Position numbers and translations under genes: made by a program. From NCBI RefSeq assembly GCF_022376445.1, contig NW_025955030.1, positions 124,001 to 188,000 on the forward strand: a DNA stretch of 64,000 bases, read 5' to 3'. Positions 11,925 through 23,230 of this stretch are shown here, one piece after another; within the stretch, counting starts at the first letter, position 1; each line of letters begins with the position of its first letter. The notes below the pieces were generated by a model that saw only the letters and a program-made list of their open reading frames with translations, was not told the origin of the DNA and ran no database searches. This stretch comes from Fomitopsis serialis. Its lineage: Eukaryota; Basidiomycota; Agaricomycetes; Polyporales; Fomitopsidaceae.

Positions 11925-12735
11925 CCGTCCGTGGAACGTAGACCACGCAGTACCGCAAGCACCGCTCACACAACACAGCATCTCCGCGCATTCATCGCAT
12001 ACTTGGTTTGCTATGCACACATACATGTCAACGGCTCTCCGCAGGCGAGTCACAGAGAATAATGAGAATGGCTGTGTAGCAGGAATGGTCAAGCATTGGC
12101 CAGCCTCGCAGACGCGCAATGCTCCCACGCTGCCTTGCTCGCCCCTGCCCTAAATCAGCGCGGTATATAAGCGGGCGTCGTGCTTATTTGCAACTCATTC
12201 TTGTGCTCGGGCACGTACTGTCGCCAGTGAGGTCTATACCGAGGCACAGTCTTTTGCTGATTGCAAATTACACATCCGAACACGTCGGTTGGCTTTGGCC
12301 TTCCGCAATTTTTGGAAAACCCTCTTCTCGAGGTGTCGATTTCATTCGTGTGGGAGGCGACGCGGGGAGGATAGGAAGTAGCATAGAAGTCGTAGTGTAC
12401 TGGTGTAATGCGCGAGTTGTGTACTGAATATCATTGTTTACACTTCATGTCTACTGTGTTCTCTGTGTGGTTTTGAATGGTATGCGCAATTGAATGTTGA
12501 GAACACTGCTCGGTGTGAGCGTCGAGAAGAGGACCCTGGTCGGTTTGCCCTTGCATGAGTGATGTGGCACTCCAAGTTACTCAATGGTACATGACGACGT
12601 ACACATGGAAGGTGTGCAGTCGGGAGATCTACTTCAGTCCTCCATGGTCGTAGCGTAACAGGATACACGGTATGCTAAGGTAATGGTATGCGAAAGCGTC
12701 CTGCGAACGAATGGCTACACGATGTCCGAACTCAT
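11925..12735. other. Convergent intergenic region
   Basis: Lies between the stop codons of the deaminase (+) and CHS7 (-) and must contain both 3' ends. A good TATA-like tatataa stands at 12164-12170 on the plus strand, but nothing downstream of it reads as a gene. Confidence 0.5.
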
Positions 12736-14046
12736 TCAAAACCTGTCCGGCGGTGGCGGGTAGCCACGACCGCCATACAGCTGCTTGCCACTGACGCCAC
12801 CAACCAAGCTGGCTGTGTTGCCACTGTGGTAGTTGCTGACGTCGTCGTCGTAGTCTCCGTTCGCGAGAAGTGGATCTTTGACCTCCCATACTGTTGCCTT
12901 GGAGCCAACAGAGAACTCGAGGTCCTCGCGCTATTGCAGCATCGGGTCAGATCGCACATTCCGGCGGCTGAGACGACACACGTACCGTGATACTGTCCCA
13001 GTACTTGTAGACCATCATTACGCTGAGGAGCATGCAGAGGGTGAAGAAGAACAGCCCATCGATGTAGTGTTTGATCGCGTTGCAGATGGTGACGCTGAAC
13101 GCGAACAAGAGCACCTGCCCGATCGTGAAGAATGCGACGCCGAAGACGATGTCGCCGATAGGCCAACGATCCTCTAGTGTTTGCAGGACGAGCATGAGCT
13201 GCGAGATGGTGTAGACAATGACGCAGACCAGCGGCCAGATGATGTAGATAACCCAGAGGCCGATCGGCTTTGCGTAATTGAAACCAGCGAACTGCTTGAA
13301 GGTGGCGATGGCGATGAAGAAACAGACAGCGAAGATAACGAGCATGCATCCTCGGAGTAGCTGTGACAGGTTTATTGAATGGATCGAGTGTGCAGCACAA
13401 ATATCACGACTTACCCATAACGAGATTGGAGTGCCATCTTCGGCGAATTGGAACCCGACGAAGCCGTTCACTAGGAGAGCGACGTATAGCGCAGCGACAA
13501 ACCCGGTATACACCGCCGCAAACCACTAAATGTGCGAAGTCATGATATGCACCAAACTGAGTGGCGGGCGACTTACAGGATAGCTGACGTTCGACGTTGG
13601 AATGATACCGGAATCCAGGAACAGTCCCAACAACTCAATTATGGCGTAAAGGTAGAAGAAATGTAGGATCTCCTTCCGACCTGATATATTGTGAGTGCAT
13701 GCACAGAGACGTCGCAACTATTGAGACGCACCGATGGCCGTGTATTTCCCCCGGATGTGGAAAATCATAATGGCAGTCATGACAATTGCTGCGACGTGGA
13801 TGCAAAGGGTAGCTATGCACAAATGTGAGCTCTCCACGCTCAAGCCCGGAAACGGGGGTGTACGAGCACCACGCTCGGCAACATGTGCGATGGGAACATA
13901 CCTGGCTGGAAGACGAGGGTCCCTGAGAACTCCACATTACGGCTGTAGCATGTTGGCTCTATGCCTTGGGCTGCGCCAACTAGAGGGCAGATTACGAGGG
14001 CTGCTGTTTGACATATCTCGTCGAAGGATCCGAATTGCACACCCAT
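12736..14046 (-). CDS. CHS7: Chitin synthase export chaperone Chs7
   Basis: Multi-pass ER membrane protein needed for folding and ER exit of Chs3-type chitin synthase, hence for cell-wall chitin. The start at 14046 gives [20 protein letters not shown], followed by the family's [20 protein letters not shown]. Later exons encode hydrophobic spans [76 protein letters not shown] and [19 protein letters not shown]. The diagnostic [22 protein letters not shown] and [11 protein letters not shown] come next. The cytoplasmic tail begins [20 protein letters not shown] and ends GYPPPPDRF at 12736. All exons join in frame with short introns, and no frameshift is needed. Confidence 0.95.
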
Positions 14047-17000
14047 CTTGCAGGCGGAGGAAGGAGAGAAGGTAAGAGAGCGGACAGGTGCTTCACAATC
14101 AAAGAGACCAGGTTCCGGACGTAGTGAAGAGAGCTACTATCACGGAGTGAAAGCGTCGACAGGCGTAAAGTGGGGATTCCTGAGGATGCGAGCGACTGGA
14201 TGCGCCCTGGCGGCGGCGACGACGACGAGCTCGAGTCCTGCCTCGACGACGACGGATGGAGAGGAAGCGTGACTTGTCACCATGCACGTGCGCGTGACGT
14301 CTCAACCAACAGTGACAATTCGCGCGACGCCAACGCCACGCACGCGCCTTCGCGGAACACCGAACAACACGCTGAGACGGACTGCTATGTGCTCGTACGC
14401 AGAAGCACTTACATAGTGCTGCTGGTGAGAGGGCGACAGAAGGTGCTTTGCACGTCTTGCCTCTATCCCCGCAACTGGCCCCGCATGGACGATCGAGGCC
14501 ACGACCAGGAACAGCTACTACTCAAGGTCTCGAACTGGGCCGCTGTGGTGCACCGCTGCGGATCCTCCATTTGGCTGGCTTACCCCAACGCTATAGTTCG
14601 GGCTCACCTTCCTTGCCTGGGAGCCACAATCTTGTCTGCTCACGGTCTGTGGTATCTGGCTGCTACCCGAATGTTCTCAGCAGGGGAGCCGCTGTCCTTC
14701 GGCGCATAGCATCTCGACGTAAGTTTCAAACTGGTCGGAACACAGTTCTGACGATATCGATAGGCACACGAGAAGGGATGATGGACAGCAGAATGAGCGA
14801 AAACAAATGGGAGGTAGAATAGGGCAAGGTGCGACTCGTTCCTCGAACGCCCGATGATTGCGATACTAGCCTGGATCCCGCGAGGCATACTGTGGATGCC
14901 TTTCATCTGTTGCAGTTGATAGGTAAGCATGTCAATGGGTATAGCTGTAATTGGGGTGCACGCGGCCAATAGCCAAAGGCGATTGCAACCCGATCTTGGA
15001 TTCCTCGGCTCTATCAGGCTGTCTCTTTAGCACCGGTCCTCAGATGCGTTGTACATCTCTTGGATCACACCTTCACCATCGACAACGTCCGGCGGTGATC
15101 AGACCATCCGCTGACAAGAACTTCTTCGCCCGAGTGTTCTAGCGGACGCTGTGGCCGTCTGCCATGCGGTCTGGCCATCCACCGTCGTTGTCCTGGCCGC
15201 ACCTTTTCTTTGTTTTCATTTCACATAGTTGTGGTCACAACATGTGCCACACCGCACGGTTCATCATTCTTCCGCGCTCGTCAGAAGGTTGGTGTCTAAC
15301 GTCTCTTCGTAATGACCTCCTACACTAGCCGCATGCATGATCGCTCTCAGACACTTGTTCTAACCTCGATGGTCGCCTTCATTAGATCTGAATGAGCGCG
15401 CGTGATGGTATGGTAACTTACCTGGATCCGTTTTGCTGCTAGGCTGAAGATCAAAGCAACATTTAGCTCGGCGTGGCTTGATAACGGATGGTGCTGTTCC
15501 CGAACAGGATAGCGTTTCAAGGACAATGTCCGACAAGCCCAAGTCAAGAGACTCAATGAAGGTAAGACTTGTGTAGTCCTCTCTCCCGCCGAATGACTCC
15601 GAACGTCGCCCACCATCCTGTCAGGTTATGTAGGTAAGTAGGCAGTATGTGCCGTGTTTGGCTAACTCGCGCACGGTGAGATATCTCGAAGATACTTACC
15701 GCTTCCCATGATAATCGCCCAATATAGAGCCCCATCGGGGCCTTGCTGAACAATCAACTATGTACCTTCCCGTGCGATGCCAACACGCAAGACACGGATG
15801 CGCACGCGACGTGATCAGAGAGATAGCCGCCGGAGAACACATCCTACACACCGACTCTCCGCGGCCGTTCATCGCTTGCAATAAACAGGTACGTGTATTT
15901 GTTGCACCTCGACTCCGAGCCGGCGCGGGCTCGGACAGCTTTGATCAGCAAACTCAACTGTGGCACGGTCGAGAATCGTAAGGTCCGTTACAAGGTTCGT
16001 GCACTTTCTCTATTGATAATTCACTTGTTCAACGTAAGAGCGGCTATCCCCGGCGCACCGAGTCGCGATTCGTTTTAACCGGTTATGGACGTTCTCCGTC
16101 GGAAGCGGCCTCCGCGACCGAGAGGGGTTGCTGAGCATCCGCAGCATAGCTATAGGCGACGGTTCCATCCATGGACGCGCGTCGATGAGTTGCGAGGAAC
16201 GCTTCAATGAGGAACTCCGAAGGAATATCTGCATTGGAGCTACAATTGACACGATGACATTGTTCTCGGATGAACGGCATCGACATTAGGGCGGTGGCTA
16301 AGGTTAAGTACTTAAGTACTAATCGGAAGCACCTGAACACGAGGCGATGCTTATATCAAACCTTCAAGAAGCCGCATCCGCGCAAATTCGCCAGGGTTCT
16401 GTGCAGCTGCTCTCCATCGGTTTCTGCATGAAGGAAATCTTCCACCGCCGCCTGTAGTTTATGGCCGCAGCAACGCATATTGAAATTGCCACCGTCTGCG
16501 TAGCGTGTGTGCCTCCGGCCATCTCGTGCGCCCGCTTGTCCAAGGGGCCACCTACACTACGCGGATATGACACGTATGCGGCCCCTCCTTTAGGCCGTAC
16601 AATTCGAGAGAGGCAAGCCTATTAGGATCCTTGGAAACCAGGGCGCCACACTGCTTCCGCCTGCCGGCAAGCAACGTCCCAGTAGTCTGGTGGGCCAAGG
16701 AGTTTCACTAATGAACGGAGTTGCGTGAGCGGCTGAGCTCACGTCATGGAGTCACCATTTGGTTGGTCCATTCTCACCAGATTGACTGTATTGGGATCCT
16801 GTACGGTCCGTCGTGGCGATTCGGAATCAAGTGTGTATCTGCGCTGTGTTCTCAGTTCCACGGTTGCGTATGGAACGATGAATCCTTCGGGCAACCTTCG
16901 GCGTTCACAGCAGTACGAACCGCTCACGACAGCTCGATAAACAAACATCAGTAAACGGCCGCAAATCAAACGACGCTGGAAGCGTAGAACAGCATGCGGT

Positions 17001-18844
17001 CATCATTTGTAAACTTTCCGAAAGCGGCGAGATGCTCGAGCGGCTCTGCTGCCTCCGTGCCAACAAGATGCGAGACACGCCCTTGCGGGAGATCCGAACA
17101 ATCATACCGAAATGACAACCTGGGCTGGTGCCACTGATTTGACCTCTTCTGCGATGCGCCTAAGCCGTGTGGTGCAAGTTCTGTCGACCCTGCTTGGACG
17201 GAGCAACCAGAGTGGAACGCAAGGAGCCTACCTGCAAGAAGGCTCTGCCGAAACTCAGTCAATTATGACAAGGGAGCAATTGCATAGCTCTCGAAAGAGG
17301 AAGGGCCTGGCGACGTCAGACGGCCGTGGCGAGATTCGAACATTGCAGTCTGAACGTCTTATCCGCGCATGCCGTACTCGTGTAGGGCGGTCGCTTCAAG
17401 TTCAGTCCAGACTGCGCCGAGTGGCACAGGCGGAATGCAATGGCAGCTCGCGACGTCAGGCAGACGGCGACGGGGCGGCAGACCCCTGTTTCCAGCGCGC
17501 GCAGGTTCCGTAACGGCGAATCAGAACGACGGGCCGCAGGTGATAGGGAGGCCAAAGCGTTGGCGGGCGGATAGACCTGCAGCCGCTGCTCATTTGGGTG
17601 TAAGACCGCTTGGGAGACATGCTGGCATGCCGTTTCAGGACACGTCCTCTGGGAGACGTCTCATGAATCCGAACGGCGAACACCCACGGGCCGCGTGCAC
17701 CTCCCCAAAGCGGCCAGCCGCCAAACAGCGCCCAAACAGCGAGGGGGTGTGTCCCTGACGGCCGATCTAGCCTCGCCAGCACGCCTGTCTGGATATGGCA
17801 ACTCACCACACGCATTAGGCAAGTGTACTAAGAACGCAGCTTAGATCCTTTCAGGCACGTGCGCCCCGCCACCCGCCACGATCCACTCCTGCACGCTGCC
17901 CGGATGCGGACGACACTCGCCGATGCAATTTGCTTGACTGGAAAGGGGGCTCTGCGGCCCATCTGGTACGGTGACGGGAAAGCGTTCACGTCAAGATCGG
18001 TTCGCAAACGCGGGATACCCGGTGCTGGTTCTTGCTGGCGAGCGGACGCCACAGAAATGGGCACATGCCCGACGGACCAGGGGACGGAGGGCGAGATGAA
18101 TACAACACGCCTGTGCAGAAACCGCTGGCACGGATCCACTCTGAAAGCCATCACGAAGAGGCAAGCGAGTGGCACGATAGGAGGCAGACGAGCTTGTGCT
18201 CAGCTTGTGCTCGAACCGCGTTGATGGCCCCCGATGGCCACCGAAAATTACCTTTGCGCGCCGGCCTCCTTTGCACAAAAGCCAATCTCGGGAGCGGCTC
18301 AGATCTGATCGCACGCCACAATAGGAGCGAGATCGGCGAGGACGAGGCCGTGACCTGCCGTCTTTGGCAGTCCCATCAGAGAACGTGACCGCGCCTGGCC
18401 AGATGGGGAGCGTGGGACGAAGACAAGGCTATGGGGAATCCCCCCGCCGAGGTGCCGCTGCTGAGTCAGAGGGGACGCGGGCGGCGGAGCGTAAAAAATA
18501 AGGAAAATGGCGTGGAAAAGGGCGGGGTGCGGCTGGGAGCCCTGGCCGGTTGTGGCGGCGGATGTGGGCGCAAGACGGTTAGGACGCGTTGAGGGCGGAT
18601 GATGGCTTCTCGTTCGCGACACAACAGAATTGCCCGGTTTGTCTTTTCCGGTTATTTTCAACCCTGGCCGCTATTTTGCCCTACCGACCCCGGCCTGATC
18701 TTCACAACTGCACTATAATATGTCATCGCTACGCGAACATATTCCTCTCCTTTACACTCGCCTTTTTCGACGCCTGCCCTCCTCGTCTGCATGGCCCTTT
18801 ATACACCACCGCCCTCTCTCCCTCGCACACCGCACTCGCATACC
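14047..18844. other. Gene-poor region, 4.8 kb
   Basis: No supported gene. Open frames are short (up to about 180 codons), overlap on both strands and show no domain, splice pattern or repeat. The left end should hold the CHS7 promoter and the right end the cyclin promoter. I found no long terminal repeats, transposase or reverse-transcriptase motifs, and no convincing tRNA. Confidence 0.45.
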
Positions 18845-20884
18845 ATGAACGCTCCCTTACCTCCTCTCCCCGTCGAACTCCTCTCCACCTGGTCCGACTG
18901 GCGCACGACCAAGCCCGAGCCACCCCTCACGCCTCCCTCTCCAATGTCTTCGCCAGACGCGTTCTGCCTCCGCACACTCAGCCAAAGCCTGTCTTGCCAT
19001 CCATCTCGCACTTCGATCACGCGGCGGCTCGCGTTTCTCCAGGTATGTCGCGTCGCGCACGGCTGCACTACCATGCATGTACTGAGTGAGCCACCGCAGT
19101 GACGCCGCCACAGTTGGATGACTCGTACCAGTGGCAGAGCTATGGATCGCCTACACAGCGATCGCCTCGCGCGCACGCGCATACATCGACTACGCGCGTG
19201 GACGCGTCGCACGGCGCGCAGTATCTACCTTCGCCGCCTTTCGCTCTTGACTGGTTCACAATATCGTCGGACCGTCCGTCACAGTTCATTGCGGAGAAGA
19301 CTTGCGAGATGATCTGTTACCTCTGGTTCTCGAGCTACTCGCAGTCGTCCTCCCCCTCAAAACGGAATCGTACCGCTCCGCAGGAGCACTCGCCTTATAT
19401 TCCTCCTAGTAATTCCGCGACCGCGTCGCTCCAATTCACAGTATCTCCCGCGTTCGTCCGCTTCATGCAGAAAGTTCTCGACACTACGCAAGTTAGTCAG
19501 TCCGTCATCGTCCTCGCATTACACTACATCTATCGTATGAAAGCACGTAATCGTTTCACTACTGGTCACCCTGGCAGTGAATACCGCGTCGCCATTGCCG
19601 CACTCATGATGGCGAACAAATTCGTGGATGAGTGAGTACCCCGTCCTGACTGTTGTTGTATGCGCGTGACTTACGTTTTGAACAGCAACACGTACACGAA
19701 CAAAACATGGTCAGAAGTCTCCGGGATCGAGTTGACCGAAGTAAACAAGATGGAGAAAGAGTTCCTGTTGGGCATCGACTTTGGCCTCTACGTCGACAAG
19801 TCGACCTACGAATCATGGTTAAACCTCCTGCAAGGTCTAGTCATGGCGAAGGAACGGGAATCGCAGCATTGGCGTCGATCTCGGCGGCCCGCGCGATCAC
19901 TGCATCGTGTGCATCCAATTCGGCACTCTGCTTCCAGTCTTTCACGGTCGCAGGCGACTCCGTCACACCGCGCACGGTCCTCTTCCCCACGTCGGTGTCC
20001 CGCCGGCTTGCAACCCGGTTATCCGCAGCCTTCTCATGCAGCATACTCCAGTTACAGGGTTGACCAGCCCATCGCGCATGCTCATAGCGCGAAGCGTACC
20101 GCCTCCGAAGCCTTTGCTAGCGACACGCCGCCTTACGTGCCCTCTGCACCTGCCAGCGAGCCGCCGAGGCGGTCTATGGGTCTCACGTTGCAGATTCCGG
20201 AACTCGAGTACTCGAGTAGCCACTCCAGCGAGAGCTCGGCGTCTCCGCTGGAGCCGTTGCAAGGTTTCTCCAAGCTGTCACTGGGTGCATCGCCTGTTGA
20301 CGTGGGGAACTCCTCGCCTTGGGCTTCGAGTATCGGTCAGAACGAAGTACCGCAAACGCTGGTGTCAGCGTATCGTCGGGATGATAGGCAGACGTATGCG
20401 ACGCCCCAGGTATGTCGTTTGTCACTTGACATCTCGTCCAACGATCTGACGTACGATACTACAGCAACTGTACTTCTACACCCTGTCTTGCTCGCCCGCG
20501 CAGGAAGAGGATAGCATCTCGCGCAAAGGCCGACTCCGGTACCACCAGCCGCGGCCAGCGTATCCTGCGCCTGTCTCGCACATTCAGCCGCAGGTACCTA
20601 TGGTCGTGCAGTCCGCCTCCGCGAGTCCCTACGACATGCACATGCCACTGCGCTCCGGTCCCACGCTGCCGCCTTTGTCCGAGCTCTCACGGAATTGGCC
20701 ACGCACAGGCGCAGCCGTGACTCACTGCCATTCTGAATCGCCCGGTGGAAGCGAGCGGCCCGCGCAGGATCCCGTTCCTTCTGCGACCTTCGCAAACGCT
20801 GGCCCACCGGGGTACCAGTTTTACGCTACGTCCGCCCCGGCCCCTTCGCCTTACTATTACACCGCGCGGGGTCGGCGGCTTTAA
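18845..20884 (+). CDS. PHO85-type cyclin (Pcl/Clg1-like)
   Basis: Regulatory cyclin of the fungal PHO80/PCL family, which activates a Pho85/CDK5-like kinase. The cyclin fold spans exons 2-3: FIAEKTCEMICYLWF, then FVRFMQKVLDTTQVSQSVIV, LALHYIYRMKARN, RVAIAALMMANKFVDDN, and KTWSEVSGIELTEVNKMEKE followed by FLLGIDFGLYVDK. A long Ser/Pro/Tyr-rich, low-complexity tail follows and ends TARGRRL at 20884. Introns are clear at 19043-19099, 19633-19685 and 20410-20503. The 5' end is uncertain. The ATG at 18845 (MNAPLPPLPVELLSTWSDW) is one frame away from the frame that splices correctly (LSNVFARRVLPPHTQ), the switch lying near 18930-18945, so one base is probably missing there. Clg1-like versus Pcl-like assignment is an inference from the long tail. 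Confidence 0.85.
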
Positions 20885-23230
20885 TGAACCTTCGTTTCAG
20901 TGTAATTGCGTTAATCGGCGCAGCTTTTCTGTGCCTTGTACATTCTTGTCATACATTGGGTCCACGTCCACCACGTCCACGTCCGCCGCAGTTCCACGGG
21001 CTTCTTATGCTGTTATGATTATAGCGTTCACGTTCGCATACATCCGCATCCACATCTGCATTCATCCATCATACCCTGCATACAGCTCGGACTATCCATT
21101 CAGCGCACGTCAACGTAGAAATACATCATCCTTCATCAGATAGTCGCAGCATTGAAATCACCTGTATATGTTTCTCTGTCGGGTACGCCGATGTATGTAT
21201 CAAGTAGGCATAGCGGTTGTTGGGCGCCGGTGGCTGCCATATGAACAGAGCAGTCAGACGACGCGTCTAACACGAGCTTCCTGACCCTAGTCTCGCGTTT
21301 GAATGGTTCAAATCGGTGCTTATCCGCGTTCTGATGGGGGATAACAAAAGCCATAGCGAATCGACAATAGACGGATCAGGGCGCCGCTGTATGGGTAAAA
21401 AGCACACTGAATGACGGCGTAGGCTCGGAGTCGGAAGTAGCCCCGCTACGGCATCCATCATATAATTGAGGTGGGCCTGATCCAGGGGCAGATGCGCAAC
21501 GCCCTTATATGATCCAGCTTCCAGGGCAGAGATCGTCACCACGGCCCTGCCAGTGGCCAGAAGGTTCGCTCACTTGCTCGCCCGGCGGGAAAAAGCAAGT
21601 CCAGTTGGGCTCGCAAGTCGCGGGCCACGTTTCGCCCTGTCGTGTTCAATTACGCTTGCGTGGCGGTTGCCAATACTTACTTACGTGGTGGCCCCTACCG
21701 CCCGGCGCTGCGCGGAAACCGATCGACGGGCTCCGGTTCAGCAAGCCTCTTATCACTCCGAGACCGGCGGTGAACCACGGAGTGCATGGAGAAGGGAATG
21801 GAGACCGCGTCGCAAACCACCTTCGCTTCGCCGACACGTACTTGATGCAATTAACTAAGTTAGGTCATGTCATAGATCCTTGCGTTGGTAGATCCTTCTC
21901 CTCAGCCATCTGTCAACCACACAGTGGCGGGGAGGCGCGACCATAGACGCACCTAGTTTACATAGAAGACATTTCACGAACATCTCACGACCGTGCAAGT
22001 TCCAGGGCCAGCCGAAGAGCGGCTCGAATCGACAACTCGTGAGTTGCAGCGCAGCAGTTGAGCCGGGCGCGATGGCCTCAGGCCTGCTTAGGCTTCCATC
22101 TCTCCGACGATCACTAGTGTGGTGTCATGTAAGCCGAGGCCATGCAGAAACTCACCTTTTTTGAGTCTCAGCCAGCCCGCCGCTCAAGGGCCGGAACGCC
22201 CTGTGTATTGACGAGGAAGTCCCGAGGCTCACCTTGGCCAGCGTCTGCTCAGCGTTCACGGCATGCTGAGCAATCCACAGCTTCAGCTTCAGCCCGCATT
22301 CCGGCATCTGCCATAGCTGAAATCAGACACCGCGCAGCGTATCAAAGTTATCGCATAGCAGTTCGTCATGGCATGCCAGACACCTAGCGGAGTGTCCCCG
22401 CCATACTACACATGTGGGCCGGATCATGCATCTTACCCGAGTTGGCACTGCACCGGGATCTTGCACGTCAACACCGAAGGTCGGAAATGGATGTATCTTA
22501 CAGTAATTGTAAGTTTTGACGGGTGTCCACTTGGTCGCCCCATCCATCAACTGCTGTTTTCATTTGGTCGAGAGACCGTGGTGGTGAGACTCCCCAGCTC
22601 TGATTGTCGCCGCAATGCTAGCTCGGCGCGCAGACGAGCAAGATTGGAAGCGGTGAAGGCCTGGGTGAACTGCCAGCCGGAGAGCGCCCCCGTCACTGTG
22701 TTGGGTGGCAAGCGGTCAGCATCTTCGCAGGACGGTGAGAGGCCATCACTCACATACGCCGCAAATTATGGATGTGTTCCTATTGAACCTGAACAGCTTC
22801 GAACCTAGTATAGCTGGAAGATGCAAGGCCAACGCGGCTATGAGACTCATGACACCAAAGAATGGCGACCGGATATGGAGACCCACAGCCTACCAGACCA
22901 GCAGAAAGACCAGCGAAGATGCCGTCTTTCCTTGCTTCCTGAAGCACTCCAGCATCGTTGTGAGAAATGCTGCGTACAGAGTGGCTAGAAGTCGTTACCT
23001 TGGTGCATCTCGCTACCGCATCTGCGGGCAGGCCTGACGTATGGGCAGAGTCCGACATGGGGCGCCGTCCAGAGATACGACTCCAGGACACCCGGCGGAT
23101 GGCCTGCGAGGCACGTGATGTCGACGCGCGTGTCACAGTGTGACAGGACGCGTCTTCCGCCTGCGCGTCTCGCGGCTCGCAGCGAATTCAGTCTCTGCTC
23201 CACGACTTACACGTCCCCGCCCGCACCAGC
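20885..23230. other. Gene-poor region, 2.3 kb
   Basis: Contains the cyclin 3' UTR (with short cacgtccac repeats around 20960) and the promoter of the ZIP4/SPO22 gene. No supported complete gene; the one suggestive stretch is listed separately (22547-22999). Confidence 0.45.
22547..22999 (-). other. Possible exons of a membrane protein, weak
   Basis: On the minus strand, 22999-22810 can be read as hydrophobic sequence resembling membrane helices (LYAAFLTTMLECF, SSLVFLLVW, FFGVMSLIAALALHLPAIL). It is broken by one stop near 22900. It could join to the frame at 22753-22547 (GALSGWQFTQAFTASNLARL), which ends at a stop. I cannot place a start codon or confirm the splices, and no family is recognised. 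It may be a remnant or chance. Confidence 0.2.

Noticed and set aside
12164..12170. TATA-like tatataa on the plus strand
   Set aside because: It lies between two convergent gene ends and nothing downstream reads as a gene. Kept only as a note.
12732..13400. 222-codon open frame on the minus strand
   Set aside because: It is a shadow of the CHS7 exons in another frame; the CHS7 frame has the membrane spans and the family motifs.
14170..14709. 179-codon plus-strand frame beginning MGIPEDASDWMRP
   Set aside because: No domain, no conserved motif, and composition changes along its length; probably chance in GC-rich DNA.
17310..17420. Possible minus-strand tRNA (GTTCGAATCTCGCC resembles a T-loop)
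   Set aside because: The bases flanking the TTCGAAT loop do not form a T-stem, and no acceptor or anticodon stem could be drawn.
20940..21000. Tandem cacgtccac-type repeat as a regulatory array
   Set aside because: Only a few imperfect copies in the presumed cyclin 3' UTR; consistent with simple low-complexity sequence.
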